DNA of 64,000 bases from NCBI GenBank assembly GCA_011523515.1, contig WTGO01000065.1:1-64000 (forward strand), given 5' to 3'. The DNA is from Chloroflexota bacterium. GTDB lineage: Bacteria; Chloroflexota; Anaerolineae; Aggregatilineales; Phototrophicaceae. Position 1 is the stretch's first letter; each line of letters begins with the position of its first letter. Shown one piece after another: positions 50,180-58,942 of the stretch. The position numbers and the translations under genes are program-made. Below the pieces are notes generated by a model that worked only from the letters and a program-made list of their open reading frames with translations, did no database searches and was not told the DNA's origin.

Positions 50180-51436
50180 ATGGCCGATATCAAGGAACTT
50201 CGTTGTGTCATCGGTGGCTGTGCTTACGCGATTGACGAGGTCGCCTACACCTGTCCGCGGCATGGCGAATTGGGCACTCTGGACATCTTGTACGACTATG
50301 AGGCGCTGCGAGCCAGTCTGGATCGCGATGCGTTGACCGCGGACTGTTCAAGCGACTGCTGGCGCTACCGGGCGCTGTTGCCCATCTCTAGCGCGAGCCG
50401 CGTGCCGCCGCTGGCGGTGGGCTGGACGCCCCTATACGAAGCGCCGCAGATCGCGTCCGCCTTCGGCTTGGATCGGGTCTGGGTTAAAGACGACGGCGCC
50501 AACCCCACCGGTTCCTTGAAAGATCGCGCCAGCGCCTTGGTATTGGCGCGGGCGCTGGAAGCCGGCATCAATGTGGTCAGCACCGCCAGCACCGGTAATG
50601 CCGCGGCGGCCTTGGCCGGATTGGGCGCGTCCCTGCCCGAGATTGAAACGATCATCTTTGTGCCGGCCGCGGCGCCGGCGGCCAAAGTGGCGCAATTGCT
50701 GGTTTACGGCGCGCGCGTGCTGCTGGTGGACGGCAGTTATGACGACGCCTTTGAGCTTTGCCTGGCCATCTGTGAGGAACAAGGCTGGTATTCGCGCAAT
50801 ACCGGCGTCAACCCCTTTACCACCGAGGGCAAAAAAACGGTCGCCCTGGAAATCGCCGAGCAATTGCGCTGGAATGCGCCCGATGTCGTGGTGGCAAGCG
50901 TCGGCGACGGCAGTATCATTAGTGGCGTGCATAAGGGATTTTGTGATTTGACGCGCTTGGGCTGGATTGAGCGAATGCCGCGTTTGATCGGCGTACAGGC
51001 CGAAGGCAGCGCCGCGCTGGCCGATGCCTTTGCTGCCGGGCTCGAGCCGGGTGCGATAGGCCGTCGGCCGGTCGCGACTATCGCGGACAGCATCGCTTCG
51101 GAATTGCCGCGCGATCGCGCCAAGGCCCTGCGCGCCGTGCGCTCCAGCGGCGGCGCCTTTGTCAAGGTTTCGGACGCGGCCATCAGCGCCGCCATACCGC
51201 GATTCGCCCAGCTTAGCGGCGTCTTTGCCGAGCCCGCGGCCGCCGCTGCCTTTGCCGGCCTGGAGCGGGCTGTGCATTCCAAATTGATCCAGGCCGATGA
51301 AAGCGTCTGCCTCTTGAGCACCGGCAATGGCTTGAAGGACATCGCCCGCGCCCGCCAGTCGGTGAGCGGCGGCATACCCGTCGCGCCGGACATCGCGGCC
51401 GTCCGGCGCGCGCTGGGAAGCGCGGGCCTGATATGA
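50180..51436 (+). CDS. Threonine-synthase-like PLP enzyme
   Basis: The 418-residue protein has an N-terminal Cys-rich segment (RCVIGGCAYAIDEVAYTCPRHG), then a fold type II PLP domain. PLP Lys lies in NPTGSLKDRASALV near residue 112, a phosphate loop in STASTGNAAAALAG, and SVGDGSIISGVHKG further on. It resembles threonine synthase and may be one, or a related beta-eliminating ammonia-lyase. E. coli clusters of this kind have the PLP enzyme YgeX here, but YgeX motifs are not seen. An ATG start nine codons into the longest frame is used. It overlaps the next gene by ATGA. Confidence 0.75.
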   Translation: MADIKELRCVIGGCAYAIDEVAYTCPRHGELGTLDILYDYEALRASLDRDALTADCSSDCWRYRALLPISSASRVPPLAVGWTPLYEAPQIASAFGLDRVWVKDDGANPTGSLKDRASALVLARALEAGINVVSTASTGNAAAALAGLGASLPEIETIIFVPAAAPAAKVAQLLVYGARVLLVDGSYDDAFELCLAICEEQGWYSRNTGVNPFTTEGKKTVALEIAEQLRWNAPDVVVASVGDGSIISGVHKGFCDLTRLGWIERMPRLIGVQAEGSAALADAFAAGLEPGAIGRRPVATIADSIASELPRDRAKALRAVRSSGGAFVKVSDAAISAAIPRFAQLSGVFAEPAAAAAFAGLERAVHSKLIQADESVCLLSTGNGLKDIARARQSVSGGIPVAPDIAAVRRALGSAGLI

Positions 51437-52470
51437 GTTCGAGACCGGTTTACTCGATCGTGGCGCCGGTCTTCAATGAGGTCGGCAACCTGCGGCGCTT
51501 TTACGCGGAAGTTGTGGCCGCGCTGGATTCGACCGCTGAAAGCTGGGAATTGCTGCTGGTCGATGACGGCAGCACCGACGGTTCACAAGAACTGATGCTG
51601 GAGTTGGCCGCGGCCGATTCGCGCTTGAGCGTGATCGGTCTGGCGCGCAACTTCGGCCATCAGATCGCGGTAACGGCCGGCGTGGATTATGCCCGCGGCC
51701 AGGCGGTTATCCTGATCGACGCCGATTTGCAGGATCCGCCCGCGGTGATTCCGCGTTTGATCGAGAAATGGAGAGATGGCTTTCAGGTGGTGTATGCGGT
51801 ACGATCGGAGCGCCGAGGCGAGAGTTTGCTCAAGCGATTGTCGGCCAAGGTATTTTATCGCATGATTCATCGCATCACAGAGATCGATATACCCGTAGAT
51901 ACGGGTGATTTCCGGTTGATGGATGCGCAGGTTGCCCAGGTGTTGCGGCAAATGCGCGAGCACCATCGCTTCGTTCGCGGCATGACCAGCTGGGTGGGCT
52001 TCAAGCAGACCGGCGTCGAATATGTACGTGAGCAGCGGGCTTGGGGCGTGACCAAATATCCCCTGCGCAAAATGATCGCCTTCGCGCTGGATGCCGTCAC
52101 CAGCTTCTCCTTCTTTCCCTTGCAAATCATGATTTATGTCAGTTTCATTTTGGCTAGCGCATCCTTGGTCGTCGGCGCTGTGATTTCATATTTGCGCCTG
52201 GCGCGCGGCGAGCAGTTCTTTGGCGGCCAAGCCACGACGATCATATTGCTGCTGCTGCTGAGTTCCTTCCAACTCTTTTTTCTGTTTATCATCGGCCAAT
52301 ATGTCGCGCGCACCTATAATGAATCACGTGATCGGCCCTTATACGTGGTTGCCTCGACCGCTGGCCTGCGGCCGGCACAGGTCGGGACTCAGCGCGTTCA
52401 AGTTGCGCCGGCGGGCCAGCAACGCGCGACCGAGGCATCTGCAGAGGAGACGCATAATGACGACCTCTGA
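51433..52470 (+). CDS. GT2-family glycosyltransferase with two C-terminal membrane helices
   Basis: The 345-residue protein has a GT-A domain with VDDGSTDGS near residue 45 and IDADLQDPP (DxD) near 95. Two transmembrane helices follow near residues 225-290, as in DPM1/GtrB/ArnC enzymes that attach sugars to polyprenyl phosphate. Gene overlap couples it to the PLP enzyme gene, although a link with purine metabolism is not evident. It overlaps the next small gene by 14 bases. Confidence 0.9.
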   Translation: MSSRPVYSIVAPVFNEVGNLRRFYAEVVAALDSTAESWELLLVDDGSTDGSQELMLELAAADSRLSVIGLARNFGHQIAVTAGVDYARGQAVILIDADLQDPPAVIPRLIEKWRDGFQVVYAVRSERRGESLLKRLSAKVFYRMIHRITEIDIPVDTGDFRLMDAQVAQVLRQMREHHRFVRGMTSWVGFKQTGVEYVREQRAWGVTKYPLRKMIAFALDAVTSFSFFPLQIMIYVSFILASASLVVGAVISYLRLARGEQFFGGQATTIILLLLLSSFQLFFLFIIGQYVARTYNESRDRPLYVVASTAGLRPAQVGTQRVQVAPAGQQRATEASAEETHNDDL

Positions 52471-52708
52471 CAAGCCACAGCTGGAGCTGGTGGCGCACTA
52501 TCGCCAGCTGGTGGAGTCTTATGAAGCGCTCGACAACAAGATTGACGAATTGATCATGGCTAACGGCGGCAAAAGCGAAGACATGTCGGCCCAGGACAGG
52601 CGTCTTTACCGTGGTTGGGCGCGGCAACGCAACGAAATGCTTAACGATATGCGCATTCTCGAACGACAATTGAATCTTATGGAAGATGATGCTTCCAACC
52701 CGGGTTGA
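52457..52708 (+). CDS. Small coiled-coil protein of unknown function
   Basis: The 83-residue protein starts MTTSDKPQLELVAHYRQLVESY with GGAG upstream. It is helical and charged, with heptad-like parts (LVESYEALDNKIDELI and MLNDMRILERQL). I do not recognise the family. It overlaps the end of the glycosyltransferase gene and lies 10 bases before the next PLP enzyme gene, so it is certainly co-transcribed. The longer frame upstream only reads through the overlapping gene. Confidence 0.7.
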   Translation: MTTSDKPQLELVAHYRQLVESYEALDNKIDELIMANGGKSEDMSAQDRRLYRGWARQRNEMLNDMRILERQLNLMEDDASNPG

Positions 52709-52718
52709 GGAGAGCTTC

Positions 52719-54098
52719 ATGGTCACCGGTCCCAGCTTCGAAGAAATGCTTCACCCGCAAACGATTGATCCGTCTATCCGCGCGGAAGCTTTGGCGGCGC
52801 TGAACGCCGACCCGCTCAATCCCATTAATCTGTACAACATCACCTGGCGTGACGCAAATGATCGCGTCTACCACCTGGTTCTGCCCAGCGAGCTCACCGG
52901 CGTCGATGCGCGCATAGTCGTGATTTACGGGGGAGACTTTCCCTCCGGCAGCCACAAAGTCGGCGCGGCCTATTCAGTTCTGCTGGAGAAACAATTGCTG
53001 AGCGAGGTCGATCCCATGGCGCACACGCTGGTCTGGCCCTCGACCGGCAACTACGGTATCGGCGGCGCTTTCATCGGTTGTCGTATGGAATACGACAGCA
53101 TCGTGGTGCTGCCGGAAGAGATGAGCCAGGAGCGCTTCGACCGCATCGCCAGCTATGGCGCCGGCATCGTCCGCACCGCCGGCAGCGAAAGCAACGTCAA
53201 GGAAATCTACGACGAGGTGAAGCGCTTGAGCGGAGGCGACCCCAAAATTCGTGTACTGAACCAATTCGAGGTGATGGGCAATTACCGCTTTCATTACCAC
53301 GTGACCGGCAATACCTTGGTGGAGCTGGCGGCAGAATTGCGGGCCGAGGGTGTTGGAGCCGGCAAAATTTCGGCCTTTGTTTCGGCCATGGGCAGCGCCG
53401 GCGCCATCGCCGCCGGCGACCGGCTCAAGCAAGTCTGGCATGACCACAAGATCGTTGGCCTCGAACCGATTCAATGCCCAACCTTGTTCAATAACGGCTA
53501 CGGCGCCCACGAGATCCAGGGCATCGGCGACAAACATGTGACTTGGATACACAACGTGCTCAACATGGATGCGTTAATGGCCATCGACGACCGGGATGCC
53601 TTGAATGGGCTGCGCGTCCTGGCTGAAGCGCCCGGCCGGGAAGTGTTGACCAAACGCTTCGGGCTGGATCCGCAGCTGGTGAAAAAATTGTCGCAGGTTT
53701 TGGGCATCAGCGGTGTCTGCAATATTATCGGCGCTATCAAAACGGCCAAATTTTACGGCATGGGCAGCGATGACGTCATCGTGACCGTCGCCACCGATGC
53801 CATGGAGCGCTACGGCTCGGTCATGTCAAGCCTGCGCGACCAGCACGGTCCGCTGGATGAGGCGAGCGCGACCGCCATCGTGAACGGCGTCTACCAGCGA
53901 GCCGGCACGGACTGGGTCATGGAAGGCTGCCGCGCTGCGCGGGAACGCTGGCACAATCTCAAGTATTACACCTGGGTTGAGCAGCAGGGCAAGTCGGTCG
54001 CCGAGTTAGACGCGCAACGCGATCCGGCCTGGTGGAACGCTCATCAAGAGCTGGTGGCGGATATTGACAAGCGCCTGCTCGACCAGCGCCAAGGCTAA
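52719..54098 (+). CDS. PLP-dependent tryptophan-synthase-beta-like enzyme
   Basis: The 459-residue fold type II PLP enzyme has the PLP Lys in GGDFPSGSHKVGAAYSVL near residue 83, the phosphate loop WPSTGNYGIGGA, a glycine loop in AMGSAGAIAAGDRL, and a long C-terminal helical tail (ARERWHNLKYYTWVEQQG). It resembles cysteine-synthase-type proteins of unknown substrate. It could be an ammonia-lyase acting on a diamino acid, the role of YgeX in E. coli, but that is inference. GGAG 9 bases upstream supports the start. Confidence 0.75.
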   Translation: MVTGPSFEEMLHPQTIDPSIRAEALAALNADPLNPINLYNITWRDANDRVYHLVLPSELTGVDARIVVIYGGDFPSGSHKVGAAYSVLLEKQLLSEVDPMAHTLVWPSTGNYGIGGAFIGCRMEYDSIVVLPEEMSQERFDRIASYGAGIVRTAGSESNVKEIYDEVKRLSGGDPKIRVLNQFEVMGNYRFHYHVTGNTLVELAAELRAEGVGAGKISAFVSAMGSAGAIAAGDRLKQVWHDHKIVGLEPIQCPTLFNNGYGAHEIQGIGDKHVTWIHNVLNMDALMAIDDRDALNGLRVLAEAPGREVLTKRFGLDPQLVKKLSQVLGISGVCNIIGAIKTAKFYGMGSDDVIVTVATDAMERYGSVMSSLRDQHGPLDEASATAIVNGVYQRAGTDWVMEGCRAARERWHNLKYYTWVEQQGKSVAELDAQRDPAWWNAHQELVADIDKRLLDQRQG

Positions 54099-54118
54099 GG
54101 CAGATTCCGGAGAGGCGT

Positions 54119-54562
54119 ATGTACGCCGACGATCGAGTGCTGGTCGCGGTACTCAACCGCAAAAAAGACTTTGACATCGCCCGCCGGCAGCTTTGGTATC
54201 GCATACCGGAGCGGCAATTGCCGCGCGGCTTGAACGCCGAGTACATCGCCTTCTTTCTCAGCGGCAAAGTATTTCGCGAGCGCAGCGGCAGCATCGCCTA
54301 TTTCGCTCGCGTCACCGGCTTGGAGCTGGCGCGGCGGGCCGATTTGCTGCCCGACGAAGACAGACGGGCGGCTGATATCTATTTCAAGCTTCAATTCCGA
54401 AACTTGGTCGAAAAAGACCCGCCAATAGATAATGTGCCGGCGCGCTCCATCAGTTTCATTCGCACCACCTGGGATCGCTTCATCAGCGCCGAGACGATTG
54501 CCGATCTCTACCGCGCCGGCGACTTCTATGTCGATCGGGTTTATCACGCGCTGCGTAATTAG
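54119..54562 (+). CDS. Conserved hypothetical protein with RTTWDRF motif
   Basis: The 147-residue soluble protein has no obvious family. It begins MYADDRVLVAVLNRKKDFDIARRQ and has RRADIY-like charged stretches and FIRTTWDRFISAETIADLY near the end, probably its conserved core. It lies between the PLP gene and ssnA, with 20-base gaps, so it is part of the same operon. A DNA- or nucleotide-binding role cannot be claimed. Confidence 0.7.
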   Translation: MYADDRVLVAVLNRKKDFDIARRQLWYRIPERQLPRGLNAEYIAFFLSGKVFRERSGSIAYFARVTGLELARRADLLPDEDRRAADIYFKLQFRNLVEKDPPIDNVPARSISFIRTTWDRFISAETIADLYRAGDFYVDRVYHALRN

Positions 54563-54583
54563 GCGACGAGGGAACGACCTGCT

Positions 54584-55936
54584 ATGTTAATTGTAAATGC
54601 CAACATCATTACCTTGGGCGCGGCGCCGCAAGTGCTGTCGGATGCGGCCTTGTACATCGACGGCGACCGTATCGGCGCTGTCGGCAGCCGCGCCCAATTG
54701 GAAGCGAACTATCCGGCGGCGGAAATCGTTGACGCTCGCGGCCAATACGTCATGCCCGGCGGCATTTGCGCGCATACGCACTTTTACGGCGCCTACGCCC
54801 GCGGCATGGCGATTCCGGGCGCGCCGCCGCGCGACTTTCCGCAGATTCTGCAGCGACTGTGGTGGCCGCTGGACAAAGCCCTGGACCGCGACAGCGTACG
54901 CGCCAGCGCTTTGGTCTGCTTGCTGGACGCCATCAAACACGGCACGACCAGTTTGGTTGACCATCACGCCAGCCCCAACTGCATTGACGGCAGCCTGGAC
55001 ATCATCGGCGAGGCGGTCGATACGGCTGGATTGCGCGCCGTCCTTTGCTACGAGGTGACGGACCGCGACGGCATGGAAATGATGCGCGCCGGCATCGCCG
55101 AGAATCTGCGCTTCATGCGCGCGGCGGCGGAACATCCACGGCTGCGCGGGACCTTTGGCTTGCACGCCAGCTTGACGCTCAACGACGAAAGCTTGCGTGC
55201 CTGCGCCGATGCGCTGCCGGACGAAGCGGGCTTCCATATCCACGTGGCCGAACATGAGGCCGACGAAGACGACAGCCTGAATCGCAGCGGTCTGCGCGTG
55301 GTCGAGCGCCTGGACCGCTACGGCATTTGGCGCGATTCCTCCATCGCCGCCCATTGCGTCCATATCAACGAAGCCGAGCGCGACATATTGTTGGATCGCG
55401 GCGTATGGGTCAGCCATCAACCGCGCTCCAATATGAATAACGGCGTGGGCGCCGCCGACATCGACAGCTTGCTGGCGTCCGGAATCAAACTTTGTTTGGG
55501 CAACGACGGCTTCAGCAACAATATGTGGGCGGAATGGAAAGCCGCTTATTTGCTGCACAAAGTTGTGAATCGTGATCCGCGCCGCGCTGACGGCATGAAT
55601 ATCGCCCGCATGGCCTGGCACAATAATGCTCGCCTGATAGAGCGGTTTTTCCCCGGCGTGACTATCGGCGAGTTATCGCCCGGCGCCGTGGCCGACCTGA
55701 TATTCGTCGACTACCAACCCTTCACACCGCTGAGCGCGGGCAATTTGCCCTGGCACCTGCTCTTCGGCTTTGAAGCTTCCATGGTCACCACCACCATATG
55801 CGCCGGTCGAATCCTGATGCGCGATCGGCAGCTGCTGACGCTGGACGAATCCGAAATCGCTACCGAAGCCCTGGCGCTGGCGCCAAAAGTATGGGAGCGC
55901 TATACGCGAAATGCGCAAGATACTTTACAATGCTAG
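54584..55936 (+). CDS. ssnA: SsnA-type amidohydrolase (urate/purine cluster aminohydrolase)
   Basis: The 450-residue protein follows SsnA of E. coli: MPGGICAHTHFYGAYARGM metal site, the WWPLDKALDRDSV segment, KHGTTSLVDHHASPNCIDGSLD, GFHIHVAEHEADEDD and CLGNDGFSNNMWAEW. SsnA belongs to the ygeW/ygeY urate gene cluster; its reaction is not firmly known to me. The ATG has GAGGGA upstream. Together with the 8-oxoguanine deaminase, adenine deaminase, YgeY and YgeW it makes a purine-degradation assignment strong. Confidence 0.88.
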   Translation: MLIVNANIITLGAAPQVLSDAALYIDGDRIGAVGSRAQLEANYPAAEIVDARGQYVMPGGICAHTHFYGAYARGMAIPGAPPRDFPQILQRLWWPLDKALDRDSVRASALVCLLDAIKHGTTSLVDHHASPNCIDGSLDIIGEAVDTAGLRAVLCYEVTDRDGMEMMRAGIAENLRFMRAAAEHPRLRGTFGLHASLTLNDESLRACADALPDEAGFHIHVAEHEADEDDSLNRSGLRVVERLDRYGIWRDSSIAAHCVHINEAERDILLDRGVWVSHQPRSNMNNGVGAADIDSLLASGIKLCLGNDGFSNNMWAEWKAAYLLHKVVNRDPRRADGMNIARMAWHNNARLIERFFPGVTIGELSPGAVADLIFVDYQPFTPLSAGNLPWHLLFGFEASMVTTTICAGRILMRDRQLLTLDESEIATEALALAPKVWERYTRNAQDTLQC

Positions 55937-55967
55937 CGTGAAGGCGAGCAGTGAGACCGGGACAGCG

Positions 55968-56624
55968 ATGAAGACATTGGCGATATTGGGCGGAACAGGC
56001 AAAGAAGGCGCTGGCTTGGCCATGCGCTGGGCCCTCAAGGGCTATCAAGTCGTGATTGGCTCTCGTGATGAAAGCAGAGCCAAGACGCGCGCGGCGGAAA
56101 TGAATACCGAGCTGGGTGGTGACTACCTGCAGGGAATGGCCAATATCGCCGCGGCCGCGGCCGCCGATATCGTGATTTTAAGTGTGCCGTATAGCGCGCA
56201 TAAACTGACCCTGGAGGGGGTACGCGAAGCCTGTCGGGGCAAGGTCCTGGTTGATTTAACCGTTCCGCTGCGTCCGCCTGAGATTATGGCGGTGAATCTG
56301 CCGGCCGGCGGGGCCGCCGCCTTGGAAGCGCAGGAACTTCTCGGCGCCGATGTCACCGTAGTCGCCGCCTTTCAGAATGTAAGCGCCGTTAAGCTGCGGC
56401 AGCTGGATCGCGCTGTAGATTGCGATGTATTAGTCTGCGCCGACAGCGAGACGGCCAAGGCGGCGGCGAGTGATCTGGTAGCGGCGGCCGGCATGCGCGC
56501 CATCGACGCCGGCCCCTTGAAGAACGCGGTAGCGGCGGAATCGCTGACGCCGATTCTGCTCCACATCAACCGCGCCTACAAAGTAAAGGGCGCCGGCATT
56601 CGCATCACGGGATTGGACGGCTAG
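55968..56624 (+). CDS. npdG: NADPH-dependent F420 reductase-like protein
   Basis: The 218-residue protein has the N-terminal NADP Rossmann motif LAILGGTGKEGAGLAMRWALKG and VVIGSRDESRA. Later come ILSVPYSA and the C-terminal helical part with LTPILLHINRAYK. This matches the family that moves hydride between NADP(H) and F420. The chosen ATG is 19 codons inside the longest frame, beyond the overlap with ssnA. It starts the F420 block and is followed by cofE after 2 bases. Confidence 0.88.
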   Translation: MKTLAILGGTGKEGAGLAMRWALKGYQVVIGSRDESRAKTRAAEMNTELGGDYLQGMANIAAAAAADIVILSVPYSAHKLTLEGVREACRGKVLVDLTVPLRPPEIMAVNLPAGGAAALEAQELLGADVTVVAAFQNVSAVKLRQLDRAVDCDVLVCADSETAKAAASDLVAAAGMRAIDAGPLKNAVAAESLTPILLHINRAYKVKGAGIRITGLDG

Positions 56625-56626
56625 TC

Positions 56627-57394
56627 ATGCCGAGCGCGCCAAAGCTGGTCGCCTGCGTGATTCCGGATATTCCGCTGATTCAGGCCGGCGATGATCTGGT
56701 AGATATCATCTTGTCGCGGTCGCAAGCCGCCGCTCTGCAATTGCGGAGCGGAGACACGCTGGTTATCGCCTCCAAGATTGTCGCCAAGGCCGAAGGGCGT
56801 GCGATGGCGCTGGCCGCAGTCTGCCCATCACCTGAAGCTTGCGACTTGGCGGCGGAAACGGGCAAAGATCCGCGCCTGGTCGAACTGATATTGAGCGAGT
56901 CGCGGCGCGTATCGCGAAAACGCAGAGGCGTTTTGGTGACGGAGCACCGCCTGGGCTTCGTTTCGGCCAATGCCGGTATCGATCAGAGTAATATCGAAGG
57001 CGGCGATGAAGCCGCGCTGCTGCTGCCGCTGGATCCGGATGGTTCCGCTGACGGGATTCGCGCCGGTTTGCGGCGACGGCTGGGCGTCGATTTGGCCGTC
57101 GTCATCAGCGACACCCACGGTCGCGCTTTCCGCGTGGGCAATGTCGGCGTCGCCATCGGCGTATCCGGCATCCCCTCCGTGCGTGACTTGCGAGGCAGCC
57201 GCGACTTGTACGGCCGTGTGCTTGAGGTGACGCAAGTGGCCTATGCCGATCTGGTGGCTTCGGCGGCTCATTTGCTTGGCGGCGAGGCCGATGAAGGTTT
57301 GCCCGTCGTCTTGATCCGCGGCTTGGATATGCGCTGCGCCCACGGGCGCGCGACCGATATGATCCGCGCGGCCGAACATGATCTCTACCGCTAA
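56627..57394 (+). CDS. cofE: Coenzyme F420-0:L-glutamate ligase
   Basis: The 255-residue protein has CofE motifs: IPDIPLIQAGDDLVDII, LVIASKIVAKAEGR, GFVSANAGIDQSNIEGGDEA and VISDTHGRAFRVGNVGVAIG. It adds glutamate residues to F420-0 using GTP. In Actinobacteria this domain is fused to a nitroreductase domain as FbiB; here the nitroreductase is the next separate gene. Confidence 0.95.
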   Translation: MPSAPKLVACVIPDIPLIQAGDDLVDIILSRSQAAALQLRSGDTLVIASKIVAKAEGRAMALAAVCPSPEACDLAAETGKDPRLVELILSESRRVSRKRRGVLVTEHRLGFVSANAGIDQSNIEGGDEAALLLPLDPDGSADGIRAGLRRRLGVDLAVVISDTHGRAFRVGNVGVAIGVSGIPSVRDLRGSRDLYGRVLEVTQVAYADLVASAAHLLGGEADEGLPVVLIRGLDMRCAHGRATDMIRAAEHDLYR

Positions 57395-57401
57395 TGCCGC
57401 C

Positions 57402-58007
57402 ATGAAGGCCGCCGAATTGTCCCAGCTGCTGCGTAAACGGCGTTCGTTGCGGCGTTATCATGCCGATGCCGTGCCCCGCGAGTATATTGAGCAAATTCTG
57501 GACGCGGCCGTCTGGGCGCCTTCCGCCCACAATCGCCAGCCCTGGCGTTTTGTAGTCATCAGCCGGGCCGAGACCAAGGCGCGCCTGGCCCGCGAAATGG
57601 GCGCGAAATTGCGCAGCGATTTGACCGCGGACAATGTGCCGCAGGCAGTCATAGACGCGGACGTAGGCCGCTCTTGCCAGCGGATCACGGCGGCGCCGCT
57701 GCTGCTGCTGCTCTGCATGAGCCTGCAGGACATGGACGTCTACGGCGACGGGCGGCGCGACGCCCACGAACGGACGATGGCGCAACAGAGCGCAGCCATG
57801 GCCGGGCAGAACATTTTGCTGATGGCGGCCAGCCTGGGCTTGGGCGCTTGCTGGATGTGCGCGCCGCTATTCTGTCAAAGCCTGGTCGCGTCGGTGCTGG
57901 ACCTGCCGGCGGATTGGCAGCCGCAAGGCTTGATCACGCTGGGATTCCCAGCGCAGCAACGGCAGCGGGAGCGCGACCCGTGGGAAACGAGAACAATTTG
58001 GCGTTAA
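57402..58007 (+). CDS. FbiB-type nitroreductase, FMN-dependent
   Basis: About 201 residues, with the nitroreductase pattern RRSLRRYHADAVPREYIEQIL and AAVWAPSAHNRQPWRF at the N-terminus and SLGLGACWMCAP near the end. In mycobacterial FbiB the equivalent C-terminal domain reduces dehydro-F420 in the last steps of F420 synthesis. Its place between cofE and cofD supports that role. An ATG at 57378, overlapping cofE by 17 bases, is an alternative start. Its end overlaps cofD by 28 bases. Confidence 0.85.
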   Translation: MKAAELSQLLRKRRSLRRYHADAVPREYIEQILDAAVWAPSAHNRQPWRFVVISRAETKARLAREMGAKLRSDLTADNVPQAVIDADVGRSCQRITAAPLLLLLCMSLQDMDVYGDGRRDAHERTMAQQSAAMAGQNILLMAASLGLGACWMCAPLFCQSLVASVLDLPADWQPQGLITLGFPAQQRQRERDPWETRTIWR

Positions 58008-58942
58008 ATAAGAACGTTGCGGTCTTGATCGGCGGTGTGGGCGGCACCAAATTGGCCAGCGGCTTGATTAAAGTCGTCGCGCCAGCGCGGCTGACGTTTA
58101 TCATCAACACCGGCGACGACTTCTGTCATCTGGGCCTGAAGATTTGCCCGGATCTGGATACCTTGATGTATACCTTGGCCGGCTCGGTGGATCCAGATTT
58201 GGGCTGGGGCATGGCCGCTGATTCGACCACGACGCTGGAAAGCCTGGAACAAAACTACGGCGTCGAACCCTGGTTCCGGCTGGGCGACAAAGACCTGGCC
58301 ACGCATCTGCTGCGCTCGCAGCTCTTGCGACAAGGGCAATCGCTCACCGCGGTCACCGGCTGCCTCGCCCGGCGCCTGGGCCTGAGCGCGCGACTGTTGC
58401 CCATGTGCGATGAGGCTATGCCCACCATCATTAGCACTGCGGAACAGGGCGAATTGGGCTTTCAGGAATACTTTGTGAAACATCGCTGGCGGCCAGTCGT
58501 AGAGTCTATAAGACACCAGAATTGCGAAAAGGCAGCCATGTCGCCGGCGGTTTCTGCCGCGCTTGAACAAGCGGATATCATTTTGATCGCGCCATCGAAT
58601 CCCTGGCTGTCCGTGGCGCCGATTCTCGCTGTTCCCGGCCTGCGGGCGGCGCTTAAACGCGCTGACGCGCCGGTGGTGGCGGTCACGCCGATAATAGCCG
58701 GCGCGGCCGTGAAAGGCCCGACGGCGAAGATCATGGCCGAGTTGGGTTTGACTGTATCCGCTGCAGCGGTGGCGGAATTCTACGCCGGCGTTATCGACGG
58801 CTTCGTCAATGACTGTCGCAACGAACCGCTCCCTGCGCCAAACCTGCGGACGGTGCGGCTGGATACATTAATGACGGACACGATCGCCAAAGCCGCGTTG
58901 GCGCGTAATACCCTCGAGTGGATTGCCGGGTGGGCCGCATGA
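57980..58942 (+). CDS. cofD: CofD/FbiA-type F420 transferase
   Basis: The 320-residue protein begins, from a GTG with GGGAG upstream, near VAVLIGGVGGTKLASGLIKV, the CofD nucleotide-binding start. It has INTGDDFCHLGLKICPDLDTLMY, CDEAMPTIISTAEQGELGFQEYFV and IAPSNPWLSVAPILAVPGLR. It transfers the phospho-lactyl or phosphoenolpyruvyl group to Fo. The GTG start is inside the nitroreductase gene, so the longer frame is not real. Its TGA overlaps cofC. Confidence 0.93.
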   Translation: MGNENNLALNKNVAVLIGGVGGTKLASGLIKVVAPARLTFIINTGDDFCHLGLKICPDLDTLMYTLAGSVDPDLGWGMAADSTTTLESLEQNYGVEPWFRLGDKDLATHLLRSQLLRQGQSLTAVTGCLARRLGLSARLLPMCDEAMPTIISTAEQGELGFQEYFVKHRWRPVVESIRHQNCEKAAMSPAVSAALEQADIILIAPSNPWLSVAPILAVPGLRAALKRADAPVVAVTPIIAGAAVKGPTAKIMAELGLTVSAAAVAEFYAGVIDGFVNDCRNEPLPAPNLRTVRLDTLMTDTIAKAALARNTLEWIAGWAA

